Of a stretch of DNA of 64,000 bases, positions 51,281-60,019 are shown one piece after another. The notes under the pieces are model-generated. The model worked only from the letters and a program-made list of their open reading frames with translations, was not told where the DNA came from and searched no databases. The position numbers and the translations under genes are program-made. The number at the start of each line of letters is the position of its first letter. Positions within the stretch are counted from its first letter, which is position 1. The DNA is taken from the NCBI RefSeq assembly GCF_008373765.1, contig NZ_VUJW01000010.1, forward strand, positions 1 to 64,000, in the 5' to 3' direction. This DNA is from Nocardioides antri. GTDB taxonomy: Bacteria; Actinomycetota; Actinomycetes; Propionibacteriales; Nocardioidaceae.

Positions 51281-53535
51281 CCGGGCCGTCCTCGCTGGAT
51301 CGTGCATCGTGCCCAGGCGTACATGACGGGCCCGGCCGCGAGGGCGGCTGCCCGGCGGACCCGCGGGACCTCCGGTGGGGTGTCGCCAGGGCCCGATCCT
51401 CGCCTCGCGCGATCTCGCAGGGACCTGCGGGCGACCTGGAGGAGAGCTGCGGTGAGTGGCCGGATCCGTGCCGGATCCCGCGCGAGGAGCGCGGTGTAGT
51501 AGGCGCCGAGCCCCCGTGAGTATCCGGTCAGCTGGTCGGCGAGCGAGGCCTCGTCCGTGCGATGGAAGTGCCACGTGATCGCCTGGGGGGTGTAGACGAG
51601 CGTGTGGCCGGCCAGCATCACCTCGGTGAGTGCCAGCGTGTCCTCGCCACCTCGGGTGGGGGTCCCGGCGCCCAGGCAGGGGTCGAACCCTCCGATCGCA
51701 GTCAGCGCGTCGAGCCGGAAGGCCATGTTCGCGCCCGCACCGAAGGTCGGCCGGGGATAGACCGCGGGTTGCACCGAGCGCTGGTACGACGGATCCACGG
51801 CCGTGCGCACGAAGCCTCGTCCCTTGGAGTGGCCGCCCCACCGCTCGAACCGCACTTGCGGCATCGCCGACAGGTCCGCCGGGAGGACCAGACCGGTGAC
51901 CGCCGCCACCTCGGGATCAGCGGTGAATTCCTCGACGAGAGCCGACAGCCAGTGCCGGTCGACGACCTCGTCGTCGTCGACGAACGCGACGAGCTCGCGG
52001 TTGATCTCCCTCAGCGCTCGGTTGCGCGCGCGGGAAAGTCCTGGAGCCGCCTCACGCACATAGTCCACGGGTCTCGAACCCACGGGTCGGTCGCGACAGA
52101 CCTTCTCCGTGGCGCTGTCCACGGGTGCGTTGTCGACCACCAGCACGTGGACGTCGCGGTAGTCCAGCCGGTCGAGGCTGTCGAGGCAGCGGCGGAGCTG
52201 GGTCGGACGGTTGCGCGTGCACACCACCACGGTGATCCCGGGTCCCTCCAGGGCGAGGCTCTCCCGGCGGGCCGCGACCGGGCATCGCCCGTGAGGCAAC
52301 CCGTCTGCCGTCACGGTGCCTACGGTGAGCCCGTGGGTCGACGCCTCTGCCCGCAGGAGCGCTCCGATCTCGGTCTTGATCCGCGTGGCGAGGACGCCGG
52401 CGGTCGCCGAAGCCGGCACCGACAGCATGCCCAACGGACGGCCGCACAGGGCGACGAGGACGACAGCGTCGTCCGGCTCGCCTGGTTGCGGGTCCGGCAG
52501 GTCACGAAGCGCGGTGGCGAGGTCGACGGTGAGGACCCGCGCGGGGCGCGTGAAGGACGGTACACCGGGCGTGCCCTGCGGACGTCGGCCGGACGCGTGG
52601 TCGGTCCTCGTGCGCTGGCGACGTCCGGTTCGCAGCAGGCTTCCGGCGAAGCCCAGAGCGGCGGCCACCAGCCCGAGCACGATCACAGCCGCCCTCAACG
52701 GGCCCCCGATCCGCCCGCGGAGAGGATCGAGGAAGCCGGACAGCACCCCCTGCGGCAACACCTTCAGCAGGTAGTGACGCTCGGTGGCCAGTCCCCGTCC
52801 GGGCCCGGCGATCCGGGCCAGCTCGGCCTTCCCGGCGCCCTCGGCGCGACACCTCCTCCAGAGGAAGCGCAGGGTGGTGCGGTCGAGGGGGACATAGTGG
52901 CGGACCACGGCTGCGGGTTCGATCCACCATCGTCCCCCCGGGCGGAGCTCCGCCATCCGCAGGCAGAGCTCGGTGTCCTCGGGGCGTGAGGCGTCGTCGA
53001 CCTTCCCGAAGCCCTCGCGGAAGCCGCCGGCGAGCCAGAAGTCGGCAGCGCGCACGGCCATGTTCTCGCTCCACCCGTTCCGAACCTCGCCCGGGAGCTG
53101 CGGCAGCCCCGTGTAGCTGGCGCCGACCACCCAGCCCAGCTCCATCGGGAACCAGACCGGGCGACCGTCCGCCCAGTTCGGCTCGACCCAGCCACCGACC
53201 CCGACTACCGAGGGATCGGCGTGGAGCGGGGCGACCAACCGCCGCAGCCACCCCGGCGTCGCCTCCGCGTCGTCGTCGAGGAACGCGAGGATCTCCCCGG
53301 TCGCCGCCCGCGCGCCGGCGTTCCTGGTGGCCGATGCGCCGCGAGGGCCTTCATTGAGCACGACGCGCACGTGGGAGAAGCGCCGGCACGCGATCCGGTG
53401 CAGACGGTGGTCGTTGTCGATGGCAACCACCACCTCGACGTCCGGCGCCTGCGTGACTGCCGACGCCACAGCCCGCGCGAGGAGCGGCATTCTCCCCTCG
53501 TCGAAGGCCGCGATCACCACGGAGCAGCTCGTCAT
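51277..53535 (-). CDS. two-domain family 2 glycosyltransferase
   Basis: A 752-residue protein with two GT-A domains. Domain 1 (about 1-280) has SVVIAAFDEGRMPLLARAV, FLDDDAEATPGWL and RPEDTELCLRMAEL. A helix (AAVIVLGLVAAALGFAG, about 285-302) and a linker domain with VVLVALCGRPLGMLSVP follow. Domain 2 (about 430-680) has VVVCTRNRPTQLRRCLDSL, FVDDDEVVDRHWL and GEDTLALTEVMLAG. Both keep an acidic DDD/DxD-like metal site, so both should be active. A single chain could add two sugars in turn. Substrates unknown. Confidence 0.83.
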   Translation of the reverse strand: MTSCSVVIAAFDEGRMPLLARAVASAVTQAPDVEVVVAIDNDHRLHRIACRRFSHVRVVLNEGPRGASATRNAGARAATGEILAFLDDDAEATPGWLRRLVAPLHADPSVVGVGGWVEPNWADGRPVWFPMELGWVVGASYTGLPQLPGEVRNGWSENMAVRAADFWLAGGFREGFGKVDDASRPEDTELCLRMAELRPGGRWWIEPAAVVRHYVPLDRTTLRFLWRRCRAEGAGKAELARIAGPGRGLATERHYLLKVLPQGVLSGFLDPLRGRIGGPLRAAVIVLGLVAAALGFAGSLLRTGRRQRTRTDHASGRRPQGTPGVPSFTRPARVLTVDLATALRDLPDPQPGEPDDAVVLVALCGRPLGMLSVPASATAGVLATRIKTEIGALLRAEASTHGLTVGTVTADGLPHGRCPVAARRESLALEGPGITVVVCTRNRPTQLRRCLDSLDRLDYRDVHVLVVDNAPVDSATEKVCRDRPVGSRPVDYVREAAPGLSRARNRALREINRELVAFVDDDEVVDRHWLSALVEEFTADPEVAAVTGLVLPADLSAMPQVRFERWGGHSKGRGFVRTAVDPSYQRSVQPAVYPRPTFGAGANMAFRLDALTAIGGFDPCLGAGTPTRGGEDTLALTEVMLAGHTLVYTPQAITWHFHRTDEASLADQLTGYSRGLGAYYTALLARDPARIRPLTAALLQVARRSLRDRARRGSGPGDTPPEVPRVRRAAALAAGPVMYAWARCTIQRGRPG

Positions 53536-53557
53536 CGCCCCACCCTCGAGCCCTGCT

Positions 53558-54421
53558 TCAGGAGGCGACGACGTCGGTCGGGCGGGAGTGCCCCATCTCC
53601 GGCAAGCGGGGGGCGGTTCGGCCCTCCACCCGTCGGGTCAGCGTCCGCGCCCTTGCGGCCTCGGCGTACAAGGTGCGCAGCACCCGACACCCGTCGGTGA
53701 GGGCGTTGAGGTTGCTGGTGCCGTGGATCCTGGCGAGCTCGACGCTGGGGACCTCGACGATGCGCAGACCGGCGGCCGCGATCCGGCAGTTGATCATGGT
53801 CTCCACCTCGAAGCCGTCACCCCACCGCATGGCGCCATTGGTGAGCGGCGGGAGCGCGGGGTCCGGGAGGTCGAGGATGTCGACGATGTCGGTCCAGAAC
53901 GCGTTGTAGCCGTAACAAAGGTCGGTGTAGCTGGTGCCGAACAACAGGTTCGCGGTGCGGTTCAGACCAGCGTTGCCGAGCCGCCGGGTGGGGGTGATGT
54001 CGGCACTGCCGCCGCAGCTGAGGAAGCGCGATCCCTTGGCGAAGTCGGCCCCGTCGACCAGCGCATCCACGAAGAGAGGGATCTCTCGGGGGTCCGCACT
54101 GCCGTCCGCGTCGAACATGACGACGACGTCGCCGGTGACGTCCGCGAAACCGACGGCCAACGCGTTGCCCTTCCCGCGCCGGGTCTGGCGGCGCACCCGG
54201 ATGTCGGGTCGGAGTCGGCGGGCGACGGCAACCGTGTCGTCGACCGACCCGCCGTCGACGAGGATCGCCTCGTGCACGGGTGGCAGACGAGGGAGGACCT
54301 CAGCGAGGTTCCGTGCTTCGTTCAGTGCCGGAATGACCAGGCTGATGCGGGGTCGGGATGGGCGGGAGCGTCGTGTCAGGTCGTGCCGGCGACGTCGTGC
54401 GGGCGTGGTTGTAGGCATCAT
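53558..54421 (-). CDS. family 2 glycosyltransferase (DPM1-like)
   Basis: A 287-residue GT2. A basic leader precedes ISLVIPALNEARNLAEVLPRL, then AILVDGGSVDDTVAVARRL, KGNALAVGFADVTGDVVVMFDADGSADPREI (DxD metal site) and FAKGSRFL. The group makes polyprenyl-phosphate-sugars (dolichol-phosphate-mannose synthase type). ATG 54421 or the next codon (54418) follows AGGGGA. It is the second gene of the cluster and may provide the activated sugar. Confidence 0.82.
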   Translation of the reverse strand: MMPTTTPARRRRHDLTRRSRPSRPRISLVIPALNEARNLAEVLPRLPPVHEAILVDGGSVDDTVAVARRLRPDIRVRRQTRRGKGNALAVGFADVTGDVVVMFDADGSADPREIPLFVDALVDGADFAKGSRFLSCGGSADITPTRRLGNAGLNRTANLLFGTSYTDLCYGYNAFWTDIVDILDLPDPALPPLTNGAMRWGDGFEVETMINCRIAAAGLRIVEVPSVELARIHGTSNLNALTDGCRVLRTLYAEAARARTLTRRVEGRTAPRLPEMGHSRPTDVVAS

Positions 54422-54620
54422 CGGAGTCCCCTGGTGGGAATTCAGTTGGGAGCAGTGACGCCGGCGAGCACGACGCCGAGTCGCCGGTGCGGGCCAGCAA
54501 AAAGGTCGTCCCAGGAGCAGGCGCGATCTTTGTAAAGCCATCGGGTACCCGCAGCGCGCCGGAACATGCCCGGAATAGACAAATCTTGTCAAAATCCTCG
54601 GGCAGATCGAGTCAGCCGGC

Positions 54621-55934
54621 TCAGGGGGAGGTTGTCTGCCGTTCGAAGGCGCCGGCGTCGGCGGCGGCGCGCCCGTCGCCATTGCCGTCGACGGGTGCGG
54701 GAGCGTTCCAGATGTCGCTCGACCAGGACGGGCCGCCGATGTCGACGGCGGGGGAGCCCGGCGGCAACCGGAGGCCCCCCTCGGAGAGGTCGAACGAAAC
54801 GGCCGCTCGTACGTCCGTCCGGACCGTGCGAAGTCCGTACCAGCCGTCGCCGAGGAGGTCGTCGTAGACGTTGTGGCCGATGCTGATCGACGCGAGCGAG
54901 CCGTCCGGCGCCTCGGCGTATCCCACGTCGGAAGCCTGGATCACGTTGCTGCCGATCTGCAGGATGCTCGCCGTGCAGTTGGGGTGGCAGGAGATGCCCT
55001 TCGCGCCCGGGCCGGTCAGCCTGACCGAGTTGTGGGTCGCCACCGTGTCGTGGACCGGGCCGAACGTCGACGCGCCCCGGGTGATGAGGAACGACGCTGT
55101 GGGATGTTCCGAGCTGACGGAGTTGTAGTGGATGCGGGTCCCTGTCGTGCTCGAATGTCCGAGCTCGATGAAGGCAAGGTTGTCCCGCGCCACGTTGCGG
55201 TGCACGCGCGTGCCTGTTGCGCCGTACACCTCGATCGCCGTGCCGTCGTGACCGTAGTCCGGCGACAGGGCACGGTGTCCCTCGATGAGGTTGTCGACGA
55301 TGAGGGCGCCGGCTCCGCTCACGACGACGCCGCTGGCGCCGTAGTCGTCGTCGGCACCCGGTGTGTTGGACGCCATCCGGTTGTTGTGGTGGAGGTGGCT
55401 GGACCGCACCACGGTGTTCGCCGACCCGGGCTCGATCGCGACGCCCACGATGTTGCCGGTGGCCTCGATGTCGCGCAGCTCCACGTTGTTGCCCTGGACG
55501 CGGAAGCCGGAGAAGACGCAGTCTTTCGCGAGGATCGAGGAGATCCGCCAGTAGCTGCCTTCGACCTGGACGCAGTCCGCTCCCTGCACGACCGGGCGCC
55601 CCCCGGCGCCGTAAGAGTCGATGACGATGGGCTGCCGGGAGGTGCCGCTCTGTCGGACGATGAGCGTGCCGTGGTGGACCACCCCGGCGCGCAGCCGCAC
55701 CCGGTCGCCCGGCCGGAGGTCCAGCAGCGCGACCTGCGACAGCGTGCGCAGAGGCGCCAGCGTCGATCGTCCCGACGCTGTGTCGTCGCCCCTGAGCGGG
55801 TCGACGTAGAACACTCTCGCGACGGTGAGCTGCTGGCCGGCGACCCCGTCCGGCGCAGCGATCGCGGCGCCCGCCGCGCACCACAGGACGGCGGCCAGGA
55901 TGACCACCGTTGCAGCGCGCACGAACCCAACCAC
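54621..55934 (-). CDS. secreted right-handed beta-helix protein
   Basis: A 437-residue secreted protein with a signal peptide (about 1-27, ending AAIAA). It opens with FYVDPLRGDDTASGRSTLAPLRTLSQV, the usual start of pectate-lyase-like parallel beta-helix proteins. Repeated coil turns follow: RDIEATGNIVGVAIEPGSANTVVRSSHLHHNNR and VDNLIEGHRAL. The end VDGNGDGRAAADAGAFE is typical of the DUF1565/beta-helix group. It may be a polysaccharide lyase, epimerase or binding protein. It is the first gene of the cluster, about 200 bp upstream of the DPM1-like gene. Confidence 0.82.
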   Translation of the reverse strand: MVGFVRAATVVILAAVLWCAAGAAIAAPDGVAGQQLTVARVFYVDPLRGDDTASGRSTLAPLRTLSQVALLDLRPGDRVRLRAGVVHHGTLIVRQSGTSRQPIVIDSYGAGGRPVVQGADCVQVEGSYWRISSILAKDCVFSGFRVQGNNVELRDIEATGNIVGVAIEPGSANTVVRSSHLHHNNRMASNTPGADDDYGASGVVVSGAGALIVDNLIEGHRALSPDYGHDGTAIEVYGATGTRVHRNVARDNLAFIELGHSSTTGTRIHYNSVSSEHPTASFLITRGASTFGPVHDTVATHNSVRLTGPGAKGISCHPNCTASILQIGSNVIQASDVGYAEAPDGSLASISIGHNVYDDLLGDGWYGLRTVRTDVRAAVSFDLSEGGLRLPPGSPAVDIGGPSWSSDIWNAPAPVDGNGDGRAAADAGAFERQTTSP

Positions 55935-56137
55935 GTCTTCTCCACCCGGGACCGATCGATCGTCGGGCGGGATGCGCGACGCCTCAATTTGCAGCTGGAT
56001 ACATCGTGACGGCGCGGCGACCGGAAAACCGGGGAAAACCGAGGACGTGACCGAAGGATCTCCGGACGTGGTCCCAACGGGCCAGTCCGGCCCGCCCCAG
56101 CGGACGAGAGCGGCACCACCGCGGTTGCCGACGTGAG

Positions 56138-56151
56138 TTACTCATGAGTAA
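56138..56151. promoter_or_regulatory. 14-bp palindrome before the DUF4442 gene
   Basis: TTACTCATGAGTAA is fully self-complementary and ends 9 bp before the DUF4442 start. It is A/T-rich, like TetR-family operators that control fatty-acid genes. The cognate regulator is not in this neighbourhood. Confidence 0.6.
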
Positions 56152-56160
56152 TATCACCGC

Positions 56161-56640
56161 ATGAGCCAGGTCCACAGCCTCTGGAAGACCGCGTCCGGCC
56201 TGCCGGTCGTCGGTGGTGTCGTCGGCAAGCGGGCGTTCTCGCTCGCGTTCGCCCAGAAGGCGCCGTACTTCGCCTCCATCCACCCGCGGTTCACGGTCGT
56301 CGAGCCCAACCACGTGGAGCTGGTGATCCCGAAGCGTCGCAGCGTGCAGAACCACATCGGCACCGTGCACGCGATCGCCCTCTGCAACGGCCTCGAGGCC
56401 GCCATGGGAGCGCTCGCCGAGGTGACGATCCCCAAGGACAAGCGCTGGATCCCCAAGGGGATGGAGGTCTCCTACACCGCCAAGGCGACCAGCGACATCA
56501 CGTGCGTCGCGGAGACCGACCAGGAGCAGTGGGACACCGCCGACGGTGACCTGCCGGTCCGGGTCAAGGGGGTACGCGACGACGGCACCGTCGTGATCGA
56601 GGGCGAGATCCGGCTCTGGGTCACCCCGAAGAGCAGGTAG
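56161..56640 (+). CDS. DUF4442 hotdog-fold protein
   Basis: A 159-residue protein of the DUF4442 hotdog group. Pattern: LWKTASGLPVVGGVVGKRAFSLAFAQKAPYFASIHPRFTVVEP, then RSVQNHIGTVHAIALCNGLEAAMGAL (HIGTVHAIA is the hotdog helix signature) and PKGMEVSYTAKATSDITC. Members are thought to act as thioesterases for acyl-CoA or similar. The message is nearly leaderless if the palindrome covers its promoter. Confidence 0.85.
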   Translation: MSQVHSLWKTASGLPVVGGVVGKRAFSLAFAQKAPYFASIHPRFTVVEPNHVELVIPKRRSVQNHIGTVHAIALCNGLEAAMGALAEVTIPKDKRWIPKGMEVSYTAKATSDITCVAETDQEQWDTADGDLPVRVKGVRDDGTVVIEGEIRLWVTPKSR

Positions 56641-56649
56641 CGCGCGCCG

Positions 56650-57507
56650 TCACGTCCGCTGGGTCACGTGGGCCTCGCCGACCATGGGCACCTCGAGGAC
56701 CTTCTTCTCGCCGACGTAACGCTTCTGCAGCCAGTTCGCGAGCAGCGTCAGGAGGAGGTTGACCGCGATATAGGCGGCCGCCAGCACGATTGCTGTCGGC
56801 ACCTGGTTGACCCGGAACTCGATATAGATCTGCTCGCCGATGTAGGTGAGGCCAGGGGCACCGATCGCATAGCCGAGGCTGGTGTCCTTGAGCGCGACGA
56901 TGCACTGGCTGACCAGTACCGGCAGCATGATCTTGACCGCCTGCGGCAGCTGGATGGTCGTCATCACCTGGGTCTTGCGCATCCCCAGGGCGTACGCCGC
57001 CTCCACCTGCCCAACCGGCACGGCGAGGATGCCGGCGCGGAACGCCTCCGCGAGAACCGCGCCGTTGTAGAGCGTCAGGGCGATGATCACGCATTGGAGC
57101 GGACTGAGCGGGCCGTCGCCGAGCGACAGCAGCATCCACCAGAAGATCATGGACAGTAGGACCGGAACGGCTCGCCAGAACTCCACGACCAGCCAGCAGG
57201 GCCAACGCACCCATGGGTGGTCGGAGAGCTTCCCGACGCCGAAGAGGACGCCGAAGACCACAGCGCCGAGGATCGCCCCGAACGCCATCAGCAGGGTGTT
57301 GAGCAGCCCGTCGACCAAGAGCGCCTCGATGTACTCGGGCGTGAGGAACGGCTCCCAGAGCGCGTACTCGAACTGTCCCTTCTCCTCCAGCTTCAGCACC
57401 ACGAGGGCGGCGAGACCGGCGAGTGCCAGCACGGAGAGCACCGAGTAGATGCGGTGCCGGGCGATGGTGCGGGGCCCCGGCGCGTCGAACAGGACGGATC
57501 CAGCCAT
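56650..57507 (-). CDS. gluD: glutamate ABC transporter permease GluD
   Basis: A 285-residue polar amino acid permease. One long N-terminal helix, then the HisM-type core: LLNTLLMAFGAILGAVVFGVLF, EFWRAVPVLLSMIFWW and the EAA loop AALGM-like EAAYALGMRKTQVMTTIQLPQAVKIMLP that contacts the ATPase. It ends the gluABCD operon on the minus strand. With GluC it forms the membrane channel for glutamate uptake. Confidence 0.92.
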   Translation of the reverse strand: MAGSVLFDAPGPRTIARHRIYSVLSVLALAGLAALVVLKLEEKGQFEYALWEPFLTPEYIEALLVDGLLNTLLMAFGAILGAVVFGVLFGVGKLSDHPWVRWPCWLVVEFWRAVPVLLSMIFWWMLLSLGDGPLSPLQCVIIALTLYNGAVLAEAFRAGILAVPVGQVEAAYALGMRKTQVMTTIQLPQAVKIMLPVLVSQCIVALKDTSLGYAIGAPGLTYIGEQIYIEFRVNQVPTAIVLAAAYIAVNLLLTLLANWLQKRYVGEKKVLEVPMVGEAHVTQRT

Positions 57508-57508
57508 G

Positions 57509-58195
57509 TCAGGCCACCTTCGCCCTGCGCTCGAGCATGTGCGAACCGAACGAGATGATCTCCACGATCACGATGTAGCCGAGCGCGAACAACAGGAAGA
57601 TCTGCACCCGCTGGTCGGCGTAGTTGTTGTTGAACGCCCGCATGGTCGCCGTTGCTTCGGCCATCCCGAAGACAGCCGCGACGGAGGTGTTCTTGGCGAG
57701 CGCGATCTGGACGCTGGCCAGCGGCGGGATCACCGCTCGGCCGGCCTGGGGGAGGATGACGTGCCGCATCGACTGCAGGAAGGTCATCCCGACCGCCCGG
57801 GCAGCCTCTGCTTGACCGAGCTGCACCGAGTTCACCCCGGACCGGATGCCCTCGCAGACGAAGGCAGAGGTGTAGAGCGTCAGCGCGATGCACGCCCTGG
57901 TGAAGTACGCCGACACGTTCCAGCCGGCGATCTCGACATCCTCGACGAACCGGAACGTGTAGCCGAGCTTGGGCGCCGCCACCGCCATGAAGATGAAGAT
58001 CACGAGCAACGGGGTGTTGCGGAAGACCGTCACGTACAGCCCGGCCGCGCCCCGGAGGACGCTGACCGGGCCGACGCGCATCGTGGCGAGGACCAGTCCT
58101 AGGACCATCGAGGCCAGTCCGGAGACCGCGAACAGGGCGAGCGTCACGCCGAAGGCGTCGAGATACTCACCGAAGTTCGAGAAGACTGCTTCCAT
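57509..58195 (-). CDS. gluC: glutamate ABC transporter permease GluC
   Basis: A 228-residue permease. LDAFGVTLALFAVSGLASMVLGLVLATMR, VTVFRNTPLLVIFIF (the RNTPLL motif), and EAARAVGMTFLQSMRHVILPQAGRAVIPPL (EAA loop). Four to five helices. It ends 1 bp before the gluD start, consistent with one operon and a heterodimeric GluC-GluD channel. Confidence 0.93.
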   Translation of the reverse strand: MEAVFSNFGEYLDAFGVTLALFAVSGLASMVLGLVLATMRVGPVSVLRGAAGLYVTVFRNTPLLVIFIFMAVAAPKLGYTFRFVEDVEIAGWNVSAYFTRACIALTLYTSAFVCEGIRSGVNSVQLGQAEAARAVGMTFLQSMRHVILPQAGRAVIPPLASVQIALAKNTSVAAVFGMAEATATMRAFNNNYADQRVQIFLLFALGYIVIVEIISFGSHMLERRAKVA

Positions 58196-58217
58196 CGGGT
58201 GGCGGCGCCCCGGCTCG

Positions 58218-59108
58218 TCAGGACGCGGGGCAGGGGTCGAGCTCGGGCTGCTCGGGCGTCTCGACGCCCGCCTCGCCGAGGGTCAGGTTGAACGCCTCTT
58301 CCCACTGACCGTTCTCGAAAGACTCCTCGATGGTCTCGTTGATCCACTCGCACATCTCGGGGTGGTCGAGCGAGTAGCCGACGCCGTAGCGCTCCTCGGA
58401 GAACGGCTCCACGACCACCTTCAGGTCATCGGGCTGCTCCGCGGCGTATCCCAGGAGGATGGCTCCGTCCGTGGTCATCGCGTCGACGGCCCCGTCCAGC
58501 ACCTGGCTCACGCACTCGCTGTAGGTGTCGAACCCGCGGGGTGTGGCGCCCTCGGCCTTGATGTTCTCCAGGGATGTCGAGCCGGTGACCGAGCAGACCT
58601 CCGTGCCCCTGATGTCGTCGAGGCTGTCGATGTCACTGTCGGCGCGCACCAAGAGCTGCTGGCCGGTCACGTAGTAGGGACCAGCCTGGCCCACGACGGC
58701 ACGGCGCTCGGGCGTGATCGAGTACGTCGCCAGCACGAGGTCGACCTCACCCGCCTCGAGGAACGGCTCGCGGTTGTCGGAGATCGTTTCCTTCCACTCG
58801 ATGTTCTCGGGGTCGATGCCCAGGTCAGCAGCGAGGATCTTGCCCATCTCGACGTCGAAGCCCGACGGGGCGTCGTCGGTCGCGCCCTTGAACCCCAGGC
58901 CGGGCTGGTCGAACTTCACGCCGATCGTGACCTTGCCCTCCTCGGCGAGCTCGCGCATCCGGGTGCCTTCGTCGAAGTCCTCGGCGGCGTCTTCCTTGAC
59001 GTCGACGTCCACGCCTTCGTTGTCGTCGTCGCCTGCCTCGCCGCACGCGGTGAGTGATCCGGCCAGGAGTACCGCAACTGCGGCCATCCCGAGCTTCATC
59101 CTGCGCAT
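58218..59108 (-). CDS. gluB: glutamate-binding lipoprotein GluB
   Basis: A 296-residue substrate-binding lipoprotein with lipobox LTAC (Cys22). The fold is the SBP_bac_3 type: KVTIGVKFDQPGLGFKGATDDAPSGFDVEMGKILAADLG, LVLATYSITPERRAVVGQAGPYYVTGQQLLV and VDAMTTDGAILLGYAAEQPDDLKVV. It captures glutamate outside the membrane and delivers it to GluCD. There are 10 bp to gluA. Confidence 0.92.
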   Translation of the reverse strand: MRRMKLGMAAVAVLLAGSLTACGEAGDDDNEGVDVDVKEDAAEDFDEGTRMRELAEEGKVTIGVKFDQPGLGFKGATDDAPSGFDVEMGKILAADLGIDPENIEWKETISDNREPFLEAGEVDLVLATYSITPERRAVVGQAGPYYVTGQQLLVRADSDIDSLDDIRGTEVCSVTGSTSLENIKAEGATPRGFDTYSECVSQVLDGAVDAMTTDGAILLGYAAEQPDDLKVVVEPFSEERYGVGYSLDHPEMCEWINETIEESFENGQWEEAFNLTLGEAGVETPEQPELDPCPAS

Positions 59109-59118
59109 TCCCTACTCC

Positions 59119-59901
59119 TTAGTGTTTGAGGATCTTGCCGAGGAAGTCCTTGGCTCGATCGCTCTCGGGGTTGGTGAAGAACTTCTCGGGGTTCGTGGTC
59201 TCGACGATCGCGCCGTCGGCCATGAAGACGACCCGGTTGGCCGCCGTACGCGCGAAGCCCATCTCGTGGGTGACGACGATCATCGTCATGCCGCGCTCGG
59301 CGAGGTCGACCATGACGTCGAGGACCTCCTTGATCATCTCGGGGTCCAGGGCCGAGGTCGGCTCGTCGAAGAGCATCACCTTGGGGTCCATCGCCAGCGC
59401 ACGCGCGATCGCGACCCGCTGCTGCTGGCCGCCGGAGAGCTGGGCGGGGTACTTCGCCGCCTGGTGGGCGACGCCGACCCGCTCGAGCAGCTCCTTGGCG
59501 CGCGCCTCGGCCTCGGCCTTCGACTTCTTGCGCACCTTGATCGGCCCCAGCGTGACGTTCTCGAGCACGGTCTTGTGGGCGAACAGGTTGAAGCTCTGGA
59601 AGACCATGCCGACGTCGGCGCGCAGCCGCGCGAGGCCCTTGCCCTCCTGCGGCAACGGCTGGCCGTCGAGGAGGATCTCGCCCTCGTCGATCGTCTCGAG
59701 CCGGTTGATCGCCCGGCAGAGCGTCGACTTCCCGGCGCCCGACGGGCCGATGACCACGACCACCTCGCCGCGAGCGACGTCGAGATCGATGTCCTTGAGC
59801 ACGTGCAGGTTGCCGTAGTGCTTCTGAACGCCGGCAAGTCGCACCAGCGGCTGCCCGGATCCACCTGCAGGCGTGGCAGCGTGTTCCTCCTGCACCGTCA
59901 T
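59119..59901 (-). CDS. gluA: glutamate ABC transporter ATP-binding protein GluA
   Basis: A 260-residue ABC ATPase of the polar-amino-acid group. Walker A is [18 protein letters not shown], the Q-loop is [17 protein letters not shown], the signature is [19 protein letters not shown], Walker B is [14 protein letters not shown] and the switch His is in [10 protein letters not shown]. First gene of gluABCD. It is divergent from miaB with a 118-bp gap. In Corynebacterium the gluABCD cluster also lies near recA/recX and miaB, so this is old synteny. Confidence 0.95.
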   Translation of the reverse strand: MTVQEEHAATPAGGSGQPLVRLAGVQKHYGNLHVLKDIDLDVARGEVVVVIGPSGAGKSTLCRAINRLETIDEGEILLDGQPLPQEGKGLARLRADVGMVFQSFNLFAHKTVLENVTLGPIKVRKKSKAEAEARAKELLERVGVAHQAAKYPAQLSGGQQQRVAIARALAMDPKVMLFDEPTSALDPEMIKEVLDVMVDLAERGMTMIVVTHEMGFARTAANRVVFMADGAIVETTNPEKFFTNPESDRAKDFLGKILKH

Positions 59902-60019
59902 GGCCGCGACGCTAGCCGCGCCCAGACCGTTCGGCTAGACCACGCGCGGCGTCGAGGCCGATTCGTTGCACTCGCCGCTTAGGAGACCGGCACCGCTGCG
60001 CCGTACCCTTTTGAGCGTC

